From positions 1-64,000 of IMG/VR virus record IMGVR_UViG_3300010389_000004: a stretch of 64,000 bases of DNA; one strand, 5' to 3'. Of this stretch, positions 1-7,492 are shown in pieces (within the stretch, counting starts at the first letter, position 1; each line of letters begins with the position of its first letter). Below the pieces are notes generated by a model. That model was not told where the DNA came from, ran no database searches, and saw only the letters and a list, made by a program, of their open reading frames with translations. Source of the DNA: a virus. Both the position numbers and the translations under genes were made by a program.

Positions 1-135
1 CTATGCACAGTCTACCACGGCAATCGGTGTCTCAGATTTTGCAGACTTCTGCACAGCGGCTCGGCGGTGAGCCACCCAGACCACTGGTTAGCCATACAGT
101 GTACGGATCCTCAGTCTTCTATGCTGCGCATAGAG

Positions 136-196
136 CAAACTGCGGCCACTTTTGTCTTTTCTGAGGGATATCAAACTGCGGCCACTTTTGCCTTTT
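136..196. repeat. Two direct repeats, 36-bp period
   Basis: A 19-bp sequence (CAAACTGCGGCCACTTTTG) occurs at 136-154 and again at 172-190, and similarity continues for six more bases, giving 24 of 25 identical. The copies lie just downstream of the primase stop codon. A small perfect inverted repeat (CTATGC-TGC-GCATAG, 119-133) lies beside them. The phasing suggests paired protein-binding sites or a promoter element for the next minus-strand gene beyond the window. The role is unknown; no gene is convincing in 1-194. Confidence 0.6.
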
Positions 197-1205
197 ATAA
201 ACCCAACCAATCTGGCTCTTCCATCGAGCGAATTACCTCTGCTCGATACTCAACAGACCAGTCATTCCAGTCACCTTGTCGATCGCCAACAGCCAGGTAC
301 GCTTCGACACCAATACTGCGCAGATCCAGAACGATCTTCTGCGCCTCAGAGCGTGCGTCGCTGTCCAACCCCACGAACACACGACGATCAGTCCTGGAAG
401 CCAACAGAGCACGCTGGGTTTCAGACACCGACTTCCCGAAAGCAGCTACCGCATTGAAGCCCGCATCACGCACAGCCCACGCATTGAAAATACCCTCGAC
501 CAAAACAAGGTCTCGCTCTGCCCACGCCTCATCCCAGCCATACAGGAATTGCGTCTTCTTCAATTTCAAACTGTCATTAGGGGGGTTCAGGTATTTCAAA
601 TGAGAAGGATGCAACTTCGCATGATCCCACGCTTGAAAGAACACGAACGCTCCGTTGAAGAACACCGGCAGGCAGGTGCGGCCTTCGTATCGACCCTCAA
701 CGAATACCCCCGCACGCTCTTTCAGAATGCGCTCCATTGAAAACCCACGAGCTGACATAGCCAGAAGGCTTTGGTAGATCTGGTTATCGTAGAAGGGTAT
801 CCCTGTGTAACCACCGTCCGCGCAATGCCAGCGAATACCAGGCACCTGCAAGTCTTCCGCCCTGGTGCGCACTGGAGCGAGGTCTTCCTCCTCAGCGTCC
901 TCCTCGCTCACTGCTTCCAGGAATGCCATGAAGGAGTCGAAGTCCGCAGGAGAGACCTTCTTGCGGCCGCCCAGGGCCTTATACGCTGCCTCTCGATCGC
1001 AGCCCGTGATCGAGCACACCAGCGTTACAACAGACCCTTTCTCCTGACAGCGGTAACAAATAAATTGGGCTTTGGTGCTATTCACCCAAAGCCCTTTCTC
1101 TTTCCCACAGAAGGGACAAGTACAGATTAGCTCTTCGCCTGCTTCCTGGGTGAACTCCAGATTGTCAACCACCCAGGACTCAATATTCTCAGTATCCAAC
1201 AGCAT
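195..1205 (-). CDS. DnaG-type DNA primase (zinc finger plus TOPRIM)
   Basis: Predicted primase that lays RNA primers for phage DNA replication. The N-terminus has a zinc-ribbon of the primase type, with Cys28/Cys30/Cys33 and a CYRC pair (Cys50, Cys53). The C-terminal third has a TOPRIM fold: LVLVEG with Glu237, then GLDSD with Asp281 and Asp283, the expected metal-binding acidic residues. At 336 aa it is short and has no helicase domain of its own, unlike T7 gp4. The helicase is instead the adjacent upstream gene, whose stop overlaps this ATG (TGATG), so the two are translationally coupled and probably form the primosome. It is the last gene of the left minus-strand operon. Confidence 0.9.
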   Translation of the reverse strand: MLLDTENIESWVVDNLEFTQEAGEELICTCPFCGKEKGLWVNSTKAQFICYRCQEKGSVVTLVCSITGCDREAAYKALGGRKKVSPADFDSFMAFLEAVSEEDAEEEDLAPVRTRAEDLQVPGIRWHCADGGYTGIPFYDNQIYQSLLAMSARGFSMERILKERAGVFVEGRYEGRTCLPVFFNGAFVFFQAWDHAKLHPSHLKYLNPPNDSLKLKKTQFLYGWDEAWAERDLVLVEGIFNAWAVRDAGFNAVAAFGKSVSETQRALLASRTDRRVFVGLDSDARSEAQKIVLDLRSIGVEAYLAVGDRQGDWNDWSVEYRAEVIRSMEEPDWLGL

Positions 1206-2590
1206 CAGGAATACGCCCCCAAGAGTGAGTTCATGGATTGCTGAGCATCAGGCTCTTGGCGCACAGACGTCATAGCAGAGTCGGCTTCTTCCTCGGTCAA
1301 CTGCGCGACTTCGAAGTTGATTCGGAATGGAAGCTGCTGGAGCTTTTCACCTGTGCGGTGCTTCACCCAGTACATCCGCATTATGCGGTTGTGGTATTCT
1401 TCCTTCGTCTGGCAAAGAGCGATCATCACGTCAGCGATGTTTGCCTTTTCAATACAGTCAGACACGTCCTCAAGATTGACGATCTCGCTACCTTGCGATT
1501 TACGCCCGGCCTGGGTTGCGGTAATTAGCGCGAAGTCCATCGACACTGCAAGACCACGAATCTTCTGGAAGATGTCCTTCAGGCGCGAGTAATCATCCTG
1601 GCCAGGGCCATCCATCAGATCGCCGTAGTCCAAAACCACCGCCTCAACCGGAGCACCCCAACGCTGCTCAATGGATTTCAGGTATGCCCTGAGCATTGAG
1701 ACTGTCAGACCTCGCGTCGGGAATTGACGTACTGCCAGTGCTCCAACACCAGCCTGCACAAACTCTGCCCACTGACGGAGGACACCTGCGTTCTCTCGAT
1801 ACGCATAAGGGGGAATACCTGTCAGCGAGCTAATCAATTTGCAGGCGATCAGATTGGCTGATTGCTCCAAGCTGATATACACAACGCGCCTCTGATTTCT
1901 CACCAGGTCAGCAGCGAGTCCTGACATCACCGTGGTCTTGCCTGTGTTGGTCGGCGCCATGAATATCGTCATCTCACGCTTGCCAAAACCACCCGCCATG
2001 ATGCGATCGAACTTCGGGCGACCCGTCGGAAGAACCACACGGTGTTCGGGGTTCATCAGGTATTCCAGGGTACGGTCAATATCCGCCCCGAAGTCGAACG
2101 TCTCGGTGTCGGAGAGTGAAACGATATCCGATACCCGCAAGAACGAATTAGCAGCCGCAGACAGGTCTACCTCCTGGCCCGCCTTTACCTTCCCGGCAAT
2201 CTCCTTGAGAAGGATCTTCACGCGCTGCGTCCGCACCCACTGAAAGAGTTTGTCCTGGACGAACTGGCCATCGAGCGGAGGGGTAAATAGTAGCTGCTGA
2301 TTCTGGTACATCCACGACCGATACTGCGTCGCCAGATCCTCTGACTTCAGACGGCTCGCGTGCTCCTCAACGTAGTACTGGAAAATAGCAGGGCTAATCG
2401 GTGAGGCGTACTCCTGCAAAGCCTTGTAGCTGAATGACACACAGTCACTCAGGTACTTGCCGCCTAACACCTCTGAATCAAACACCTCAACGCCGGCCAC
2501 CTCGGAGACCTGTTGAGCTACGCGCATGTCGGAGTAAATCAACCGGACTACCGTTGTGGCGAAATCCGGTGGGAAGGTCTCGACGTTCAT
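1205..2590 (-). CDS. Replicative DNA helicase, DnaB-like
   Basis: RecA-fold hexameric helicase expected to unwind DNA at the replication fork. A helical N-terminal region of about 180 aa is followed by the ATPase domain: Walker A APTNTGKT near residues 212-219, Walker B AVVLDYGDLM near 317-326, then LITATQAGRK and a C-terminal MYWVKHRTG segment typical of the DnaB C domain. I chose the ATG at 2590 over an in-frame TTG three bases upstream, because the ATG overlaps the preceding stop (TGATG) and has GGAGAG four bases before it. That gives 461 aa. It lies directly upstream of the primase, the usual phage helicase-primase arrangement. Confidence 0.93.
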   Translation of the reverse strand: MNVETFPPDFATTVVRLIYSDMRVAQQVSEVAGVEVFDSEVLGGKYLSDCVSFSYKALQEYASPISPAIFQYYVEEHASRLKSEDLATQYRSWMYQNQQLLFTPPLDGQFVQDKLFQWVRTQRVKILLKEIAGKVKAGQEVDLSAAANSFLRVSDIVSLSDTETFDFGADIDRTLEYLMNPEHRVVLPTGRPKFDRIMAGGFGKREMTIFMAPTNTGKTTVMSGLAADLVRNQRRVVYISLEQSANLIACKLISSLTGIPPYAYRENAGVLRQWAEFVQAGVGALAVRQFPTRGLTVSMLRAYLKSIEQRWGAPVEAVVLDYGDLMDGPGQDDYSRLKDIFQKIRGLAVSMDFALITATQAGRKSQGSEIVNLEDVSDCIEKANIADVMIALCQTKEEYHNRIMRMYWVKHRTGEKLQQLPFRINFEVAQLTEEEADSAMTSVRQEPDAQQSMNSLLGAYS

Positions 2591-3180
2591 CAAACTCTCC
2601 GCCGCAACTCACAGAGCCAGGTGTAGTACGCGGCGTCCTCCCCACACATGCGGAAGACTTCCGCCGCGTGCGGGGGGACACTGACCAAGCCAGAATCTGA
2701 GAGGAATCGAAAATCCGCGTCTGTCACCAGGAACTCCCCTGACAACAACGCGGAACAATGCTGAATAGCGTCTCTACGGTTTTGGAATACCGCCCCCATC
2801 TGGGTAACGGTGTCTTCATCGGCGGACATCCCCATGAGGATGTAATCGGCCTGCGATTCGTTGAGTACGGACCCTTGGGCTTTCTTCGCTTCACGTCGTT
2901 TGTACACATCCCAAGCGTGCGCTGAGTTCAGCCACGCAGGACCGCGATTCGACGGCTTCAGAGGAACGGTGATATCCAGGAAGCGCTCGACCGACACACC
3001 CAACGACCGACACTTGGATACGAGAGAGACGAAGGTGTTGTAGTGTTTGCTGTGGCGCGGTCCTGACTTCGGGTGCCACATGAACACGCGCTTGCCTGCA
3101 ACGTCAGATAGTCTGCCCGCGTAGTGTCTGAGCGCCTGCTCAGCCTCTTCTTGCAGAAGCATTACTGCCATGCCTGCCAT
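2590..3180 (-). CDS. Unknown protein, first gene of helicase-primase operon
   Basis: A 196-aa protein I do not recognise. The frame stays open upstream to 3213, but that segment lies inside a strong terminator hairpin. The ATG at 3180 has GAGGTG four bases upstream and is the better start. The protein is soluble-looking with mixed charge, a basic central stretch (VYKRREAKKAQG) and no membrane segment or clear catalytic motif. Its position before the DnaB-like helicase, with overlapping stop and start, makes a helicase loader or other replication accessory plausible. That idea rests only on gene order. Confidence 0.75.
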   Translation of the reverse strand: MAGMAVMLLQEEAEQALRHYAGRLSDVAGKRVFMWHPKSGPRHSKHYNTFVSLVSKCRSLGVSVERFLDITVPLKPSNRGPAWLNSAHAWDVYKRREAKKAQGSVLNESQADYILMGMSADEDTVTQMGAVFQNRRDAIQHCSALLSGEFLVTDADFRFLSDSGLVSVPPHAAEVFRMCGEDAAYYTWLCELRRRV

Positions 3181-3192
3181 CGAGCACCTCGC

Positions 3193-3235
3193 AAAAAAGT
3201 TCGGCTCCCTCACCCGTCACAGGAGGGAGCCGAAC
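3193..3235 (-). terminator. Intrinsic terminator in the leader of the helicase-primase operon
   Basis: A perfect 13-bp inverted repeat (arms 3199-3211 and 3223-3235, 11-nt loop), read on the minus strand, is followed at once by six T. This is a classical rho-independent terminator. It lies only 13 nt before the ATG at 3180 and downstream of the divergent promoter region, so transcripts from that region must pass through it to reach the gene. It is therefore likely an attenuator. Confidence 0.85.
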
Positions 3236-3384
3236 CAAGCCGTCCACCTGGACGACCACCAGCAAGGGCACCAAACAAGACCACGGGTGTGACGGGTATG
3301 GTCTCGCTCGCAAGATGGTGAGGACGGCTGATGGAGCAACCGTCCTCGTATGACGTTGGAGCCGTGAGGTTTCTCCGTTGCCAT
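3217..3384 (-). CDS. Possible 55-aa leader peptide
   Basis: A small minus-strand frame starts at ATG 3384, six bases after AGGGTGG, and ends at a TGA inside the loop of the terminator at 3193-3235. The product is 55 aa with five tryptophans, four of them in its last third, and no recognisable domain. A reading frame ending inside an attenuator hairpin could control termination through ribosome position. Codon content is not distinctive, so this may equally be chance. Confidence 0.22.
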   Translation of the reverse strand: MATEKPHGSNVIRGRLLHQPSSPSCERDHTRHTRGLVWCPCWWSSRWTAWFGSLL

Positions 3385-3413
3385 GAGTACCACCCTAAGA
3401 CGAAAAGTTTAGG

Positions 3414-3428
3414 TGTCAAGACTTGACA
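3414..3428. promoter_or_regulatory. Palindrome with back-to-back TTGACA boxes
   Basis: TGTCAAG-A-CTTGACA is a perfect palindrome lying between two divergent operons. Each arm contains a consensus -35 hexamer pointing outward. Sixteen bases downstream there is TACTTT on the plus strand (3445-3450) and TAGGGT on the minus strand (3392-3397), both weak -10 matches. The symmetry suggests an operator where one regulator controls both promoters. A further TTGACA lies on the plus strand at 3495-3500 with no clear -10 partner. Confidence 0.5.
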
Positions 3429-3506
3429 CAGAAAATTCTTGCGGTACTTTTGTCCCCCTTGCTCACTTCCGGGGATACTCACCTATCCGAGCAGTTGACA
3501 GGATTG

Positions 3507-3576
3507 CACCGCAGCCACAGGTACGATCGGAGGGACCGGAATCTCTCCTTGAGTCCAGTGGCTGCGGTGTGTTTTT
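3507..3576 (+). terminator. Intrinsic terminator-like hairpin in the leader of the plus-strand operon
   Basis: A perfect 12-bp inverted repeat (CACCGCAGCCAC at 3507-3518, its complement at 3558-3569) encloses a 39-nt loop and is followed by TGTTTTT. The T-run ends 11 nt before the ATG at 3587. Together with the terminator on the other strand at 3193-3235 it gives a mirror-image layout in which both divergent operons begin with a leader hairpin. The large loop may fold further, so a riboswitch-like or attenuator function is possible. Confidence 0.7.
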
Positions 3577-3586
3577 GAGGGAAGCT

Positions 3587-4042
3587 ATGCAGAACCACCA
3601 GCCACCACAACCCGTCGGCACCCCGATCTCCGCGAGGGAGATCCACTCGGGGTGCTACATACCCCCCGAGGTGTTGAACGACCCGAAGCTCTCGCCGGCC
3701 GCGAAGCTCGTCTACGGTCGTCTGCGTTGGCACGCCCGAGACAAATCCTCCTGCTGGCCGGCAGTCGCTACTTTGAGTGAAGCGCTAGGCATGAACTCCT
3801 CAACGATTCATCGAGCGCTCAAGACTCTCAAAGACCAAGGCTATATCATGATCTCCGGCGCCAAGTTTCGAAACTCGACTTATACCTTCCTTTTACATAG
3901 GCGGTTCTTGAAAGCACCGTCCGATATGCAAGGTGCTCAGCACGGAGGGTATTCAGCGCAAATAACACAGCCCGTCTATTTCAACACCACTGTGAATTTG
4001 CCCCCGAATACTCAAAACCAGACTTTTGAGGGAGACCTGTGA
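3587..4042 (+). CDS. Winged helix-turn-helix replication or regulatory protein
   Basis: A 151-aa protein starting at the ATG preceded by GAGGG. Residues from about 27 to 95 match the helix-turn-helix domain seen at the N-terminus of many plasmid and phage replication initiators and regulators: a segment like LSPAAKLVYGRLRWHA, then a recognition-helix region around MNSSTIHRALKTLKDQGYI. The C-terminal third is Asn/Gln-rich and looks disordered. It is the first gene of the plus-strand replication and recombination operon. Just downstream lie 20-bp direct repeats (4051-4110) that could be its binding sites. Either an origin-binding protein or an operon regulator fits. Confidence 0.7.
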   Translation: MQNHQPPQPVGTPISAREIHSGCYIPPEVLNDPKLSPAAKLVYGRLRWHARDKSSCWPAVATLSEALGMNSSTIHRALKTLKDQGYIMISGAKFRNSTYTFLLHRRFLKAPSDMQGAQHGGYSAQITQPVYFNTTVNLPPNTQNQTFEGDL

Positions 4043-4050
4043 GGCAGCCT

Positions 4051-4110
4051 CACGGTGTGCAAATTGCAAGGGTGTCTTGCAAATTGCAACGGTGCCTTGC
4101 AAAAAGCGTC
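4051..4110. repeat. 20-bp direct repeats, possible iterons or operators
   Basis: TGCAAATTGCAA units begin at 4058 and 4078, and a partial third TGCAAA begins at 4098, a strict 20-bp spacing. Each unit continues with a similar GGTGtCT or GGTGcCT tail, and a partial tail (CGGTG) precedes the first. TTGCAA is itself self-complementary. The next 40 bases are A/G-rich. Their position directly after a winged-helix gene suggests binding sites for it, such as replication iterons or operators. Confidence 0.5.
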
Positions 4111-4145
4111 ACTAAAAGAGAAGTAAAAGAGTAGGAAAAGGAAGA

Positions 4146-4178
4146 AACTTCCTTCGGAAGTTATTGCGCGGGGCGCAA
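4146..4178 (+). promoter_or_regulatory. Two short hairpins just upstream of the helicase gene
   Basis: Two perfect inverted repeats follow each other: AACTTCC-TTC-GGAAGTT (4146-4162) and TTGCGC-GGG-GCGCAA (4164-4178). The GGAG ribosome binding site starts at 4181 and the ATG at 4192. There is no T-run, so they are not terminators. They may protect the 5' end of a processed mRNA or affect ribosome access. Confidence 0.4.
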
Positions 4179-4191
4179 CTGGAGTTTCAAA

Positions 4192-5607
4192 ATGATAGTT
4201 CGAATTCATGAAGGAAGACTGTTTTCCCGGATTGAGCTTCAAGCCCAAACCGAGGAAGAGTATTCAAACCCCATGCTTGCGGATGTAGCCGTAGCCGGAA
4301 TAAAGGAAGCGCTGACGGTATATAATAAGGACGGCGACCCATTCACCTCATTCTACCCGGAAGGGGTTCATGGCATCGCTCCACCGATGTCATTCCTGAA
4401 GGGACACACCGAGCGCCTCTGCACCTACCTCGCTGGCAGAGGTATCGGAGTGGAGTTCTACCCGGCCGACTTGATTGAGCAACGCCAGTCACCCCCGGAC
4501 TTCACCCCGCCCGTCGGGGAACTCATCAAGCTCCAGCCGTGGGCAGTGGAGAACATCGTCAAGCATCAGTACGGGATCATGAGCCTCTGTACGCGCTTCG
4601 GGAAGTCCTACGTGTACGCCGGCATGTACGTTGCACTCGGTAGGCCGCGCACGATGATGATCGCCAAGACGGTCACGATTGCTGAGCAGGTATCGCGTGA
4701 ATTGGCGAAGTGGTTGGGCGAGCCTGTCGGTGTCGTGTCGCACACGATCGGGAAAACAGCCTGGCACAACTTCAACGTCGGGATTGCGAAATCATTCTAC
4801 CCTCGAAATTCGAGTGAAATCCGTCCTGAGTATCGCCCCTTACTTGGTGGGCTTGAAATGCTCATCGTCGACGAGTGCCACTCGTTCGGATCGCAGATCC
4901 AAAGTCTGTACCACCACATGCCCGAATTGATTTGGTCTTGGGGAGGATCAGCAACTCCGTTCACCAAGGAGGTCGAGCAGCAGTTCTTGCTTGAGGGCTA
5001 CGCTGGCCCCGTGCGTATTGAGGCAAAGGCGAAGCTGTTGTCCGACTACGGGTATGTCGCCAAGCTCAACGTGTTCTGGTACCGGTTCAAGCACAGCACC
5101 CCCGAACCGAATGCCAAGTACCACGACCTCATCACCAAGCACATCGTTTTCGACGAACGCCGAAACCAACTCATCGCCAGCATCGCCTACGGTGAAATGG
5201 ACGCAGGTGGACAAGGTATTATCTTCGTCGATCGCGTCGAGCACGGCAAAGAGCTTTGCTCTCTCATCCCTGGGTCGGTGTTTGTTTCATCGACCACCAT
5301 GAACCGCAGTACGTCGAACGACACTCTGCGGCAATTCAACAACCGAGAGATTCCCGTCGTTATCACCACCAAGAAGTGGCGAGAAGGAGTTACGTTTCGA
5401 GCAGACTATGGCATCAACGCCGAAGGCGCCAACGCCGATCACGTCACCATCCAAAAGGTGGGGCGACCGTTGATGCCCAAAGAAGATCTTTCCGCCGTCC
5501 GGTGGTATGAGATTTGGGATCACGGGTTACAACCCTTTGAACGATGGTCCCAAACACGATACGCCTGTCTGCGCGATGAAGAATGGCCTCAGTCCTTTGT
5601 GGAGTAA
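4192..5607 (+). CDS. SF2 DNA helicase, UvsW-like
   Basis: A 471-aa superfamily 2 helicase. Motif I is TRFGKS (residues 134-139), a variant of GxGKT. Motif II is DECH (227-230), motif III GSATP (252-256), and motif VI QKVGRP (421-426). A segment LQPWAVENI (114-122) precedes motif I, like a Q-tip motif. T4 UvsW and related phage helicases have this size and motif set, and remodel branched DNA such as D-loops and stalled forks. Its place before a RecA-like gene in a recombination operon supports that role. The start has GGAG eight bases upstream. The N-terminal 110 aa are probably a substrate-binding domain; I do not recognise them. Confidence 0.85.
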   Translation: MIVRIHEGRLFSRIELQAQTEEEYSNPMLADVAVAGIKEALTVYNKDGDPFTSFYPEGVHGIAPPMSFLKGHTERLCTYLAGRGIGVEFYPADLIEQRQSPPDFTPPVGELIKLQPWAVENIVKHQYGIMSLCTRFGKSYVYAGMYVALGRPRTMMIAKTVTIAEQVSRELAKWLGEPVGVVSHTIGKTAWHNFNVGIAKSFYPRNSSEIRPEYRPLLGGLEMLIVDECHSFGSQIQSLYHHMPELIWSWGGSATPFTKEVEQQFLLEGYAGPVRIEAKAKLLSDYGYVAKLNVFWYRFKHSTPEPNAKYHDLITKHIVFDERRNQLIASIAYGEMDAGGQGIIFVDRVEHGKELCSLIPGSVFVSSTTMNRSTSNDTLRQFNNREIPVVITTKKWREGVTFRADYGINAEGANADHVTIQKVGRPLMPKEDLSAVRWYEIWDHGLQPFERWSQTRYACLRDEEWPQSFVE

Positions 5608-5614
5608 AACCAAC

Positions 5615-6970
5615 ATGGCAAAAAAGAAAAGCAGTGGTCCCGCCACTCTACGCGCCCTGAAACAGAGCTTCGTTGACCAAGGTGTTCGTCAACAAACTCA
5701 GGTCTCGTATATCCCGTTTCGGTCTGACTACCTGAACCTCTTGACGGGAGGTGGTATCCCCACCAACGGGTTCACCGAGATCTTCGGTGATCCTGGGATG
5801 TTCAAGTCCACCTTGGCGGCAGAGCTGTCAATCACCACGCTCCGCGACCTCGGTGGGGTACTGGTCATTCACGACACTGAGAACAAACTCAAGGACGATC
5901 GGTTTTCGTCTCTCGGTTTCCAATTGCCGAATGCTGAGGAGTCAGACCACTACTGGCGCTTCATTGGCAATTGGCCGAAGTACCGCCTTACGATCGAGGG
6001 TTATTTCCAGGATATGTCGCAGATCGTGTCATTGTCTCGCATGGAGGATCTGGCTCTCGCCAAGGAACGCCTACTTGACGGCACAATGCCGGATCGAGAA
6101 GTGTTCCTGTACCGAGCTTTCTGCGGGGCAAGTATCAAATCACCCGATGACGTGACGGACGCTCACCGCAAAGCGATCGAGAAGAACCTTGTCGAACCCG
6201 GACAGCTTCTTTCGCAGCACCGCCGGCTCATCTTGTCAATGATTGACTCAGCGTCTGCGTTGCCGGCAGAAGCGGAAGTTCCTGACGCGATAACGGGGAA
6301 GGTAGAGAAAGCGAACGTCGCTTTGAGGGCTGGGGTGTGGTCAGAGCAACTGCGTCGTTGGGGGTGGCTTGACGATCGAGTTGCTTGCCTACATATCGCG
6401 CAGAAAAGACTAGACCTGAAATTCAAAGGCCCGTCGTTCCAAAAAGCGGCCAGCACCACCGCGCAGAACTTTTACTACACCTTGCGCATCTCCCTGCGCA
6501 AAGCAGCGCAAGGGGCGCTGTACCGTCTCCCCGATGGCACGCTGTTGGAGCACGCAAAGGCGGAGACTGACGACAAGCACCACCAGGTGGGTAGCGTGAT
6601 CGTCGCAAAAACCGAGAAGTCGGCATTCGGTATTGGGACGAGTATTCCTTTGGTGATGTTGAACTTCTCAGGCACGGACGTCATCTGGTCAGCTTGGAAA
6701 ACGCTGCTTGCTCTGGGTCTCTTGAAACACACGAGCGGGGGATGGTACGCGTTCACGCACGACATCTTCATCCGCGAGCTTGGAGACCGAAAGGTCAACT
6801 TCCAGTCGTTCTTCGATCTGTACCGCGACCCTGACGAGGTGCAGCGTCTCGCTCGGGCCAGCATTGCCTACGTCCAATGGTTGCACACCGGCATCGTGCC
6901 AGAGACCGAGCCAACCAAGCCGAAAACTGTCAAGAAGAAGACCACCAAGAAGAAGGCTAAGAAGAAATGA
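5615..6970 (+). CDS. RecA/UvsX-like recombinase
   Basis: A 451-aa RecA-fold ATPase, likely the phage strand-exchange protein. The start at ATG 5615 follows GGAG and lies seven bases after the helicase stop; the frame is open further upstream but overlaps the helicase. Walker A is GDPGMFKST (58-66), an unusual form in which Met-Phe replaces the usual Ser-Gly before Lys. VLVIHDTENK (83-92) is similar to the phage-family strand after Walker A, and LILSMIDSASAL (205-216) is Walker B. A segment near 290-330 (HIAQKRLDL and following) may hold DNA-binding loops. The C-terminus is a lysine-rich tail (KKKTTKKKAKKK). It overlaps the next gene by four bases (ATGA). Confidence 0.85.
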   Translation: MAKKKSSGPATLRALKQSFVDQGVRQQTQVSYIPFRSDYLNLLTGGGIPTNGFTEIFGDPGMFKSTLAAELSITTLRDLGGVLVIHDTENKLKDDRFSSLGFQLPNAEESDHYWRFIGNWPKYRLTIEGYFQDMSQIVSLSRMEDLALAKERLLDGTMPDREVFLYRAFCGASIKSPDDVTDAHRKAIEKNLVEPGQLLSQHRRLILSMIDSASALPAEAEVPDAITGKVEKANVALRAGVWSEQLRRWGWLDDRVACLHIAQKRLDLKFKGPSFQKAASTTAQNFYYTLRISLRKAAQGALYRLPDGTLLEHAKAETDDKHHQVGSVIVAKTEKSAFGIGTSIPLVMLNFSGTDVIWSAWKTLLALGLLKHTSGGWYAFTHDIFIRELGDRKVNFQSFFDLYRDPDEVQRLARASIAYVQWLHTGIVPETEPTKPKTVKKKTTKKKAKKK

Positions 6971-7485
6971 TTTCGCAGGAAGCCCTGATGGGCTGGCTGC
7001 ACGAGGAACTGCGAACGTACCCGTGCTCCTACCCATCGCTTGAAATCATCCTGTCGTTGAAATACCCGCGCCTGGGTGAGTGTTTGCATAAGCTCCCCGG
7101 CGCCGGCGCCGAGGTGTATTTCACCGACCCCGCTTGGTCGAATTACCTGGTCTCTTACGAGATTCAAACACAAGGAGCGAGAGCTGCGCAATACCACCAC
7201 GAATTCGTTACCAGCACTCTGAAGCAGATCGAACAGACACGAAGGCCTTCATCAACCCAGGAGATTCTGTTCGTGTACCTGAGCTGCTGGCGATGGGCGG
7301 CGGGAATGAACACAACCCCCTACCCTTGGTCTCAGTGGTGTGAGAGCTGGTATCAGCTATTCGAGATTCTGGTGAGAACGGACAAAGACTTCATGTCCTC
7401 CACCAGCAAGATTCACCCGAACGATTTCTGGTGGTATTTGGAACGCGTCTTTGACGGCACGCTCCTTCAGTACCTCCCAAGCTAG
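6967..7485 (+). CDS. Unknown protein in the recombination operon
   Basis: A 172-aa protein that I do not recognise. It is rich in aromatic residues, especially tryptophan, in its C-terminal half (for example CWRWAAG and the NDFWWYLERVF region), with no membrane helix or obvious metal site. Its ATG overlaps the recombinase TGA, so it is translationally coupled to RecA. This suggests a recombination mediator or accessory factor, but only gene position supports that. Confidence 0.75.
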   Translation: MISQEALMGWLHEELRTYPCSYPSLEIILSLKYPRLGECLHKLPGAGAEVYFTDPAWSNYLVSYEIQTQGARAAQYHHEFVTSTLKQIEQTRRPSSTQEILFVYLSCWRWAAGMNTTPYPWSQWCESWYQLFEILVRTDKDFMSSTSKIHPNDFWWYLERVFDGTLLQYLPS

Positions 7486-7492
7486 GAGCAAC

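Noticed and set aside
1-130. Short minus-strand frame of 26 codons ending at the window edge
   Set aside because: No ribosome site and too short to judge.
3210-3482. A 90-codon minus-strand frame across the divergent control region
   Set aside because: It has no ribosome site, crosses the promoter palindrome and ends inside the terminator hairpin; the 55-aa leader frame in another phase is only slightly better.
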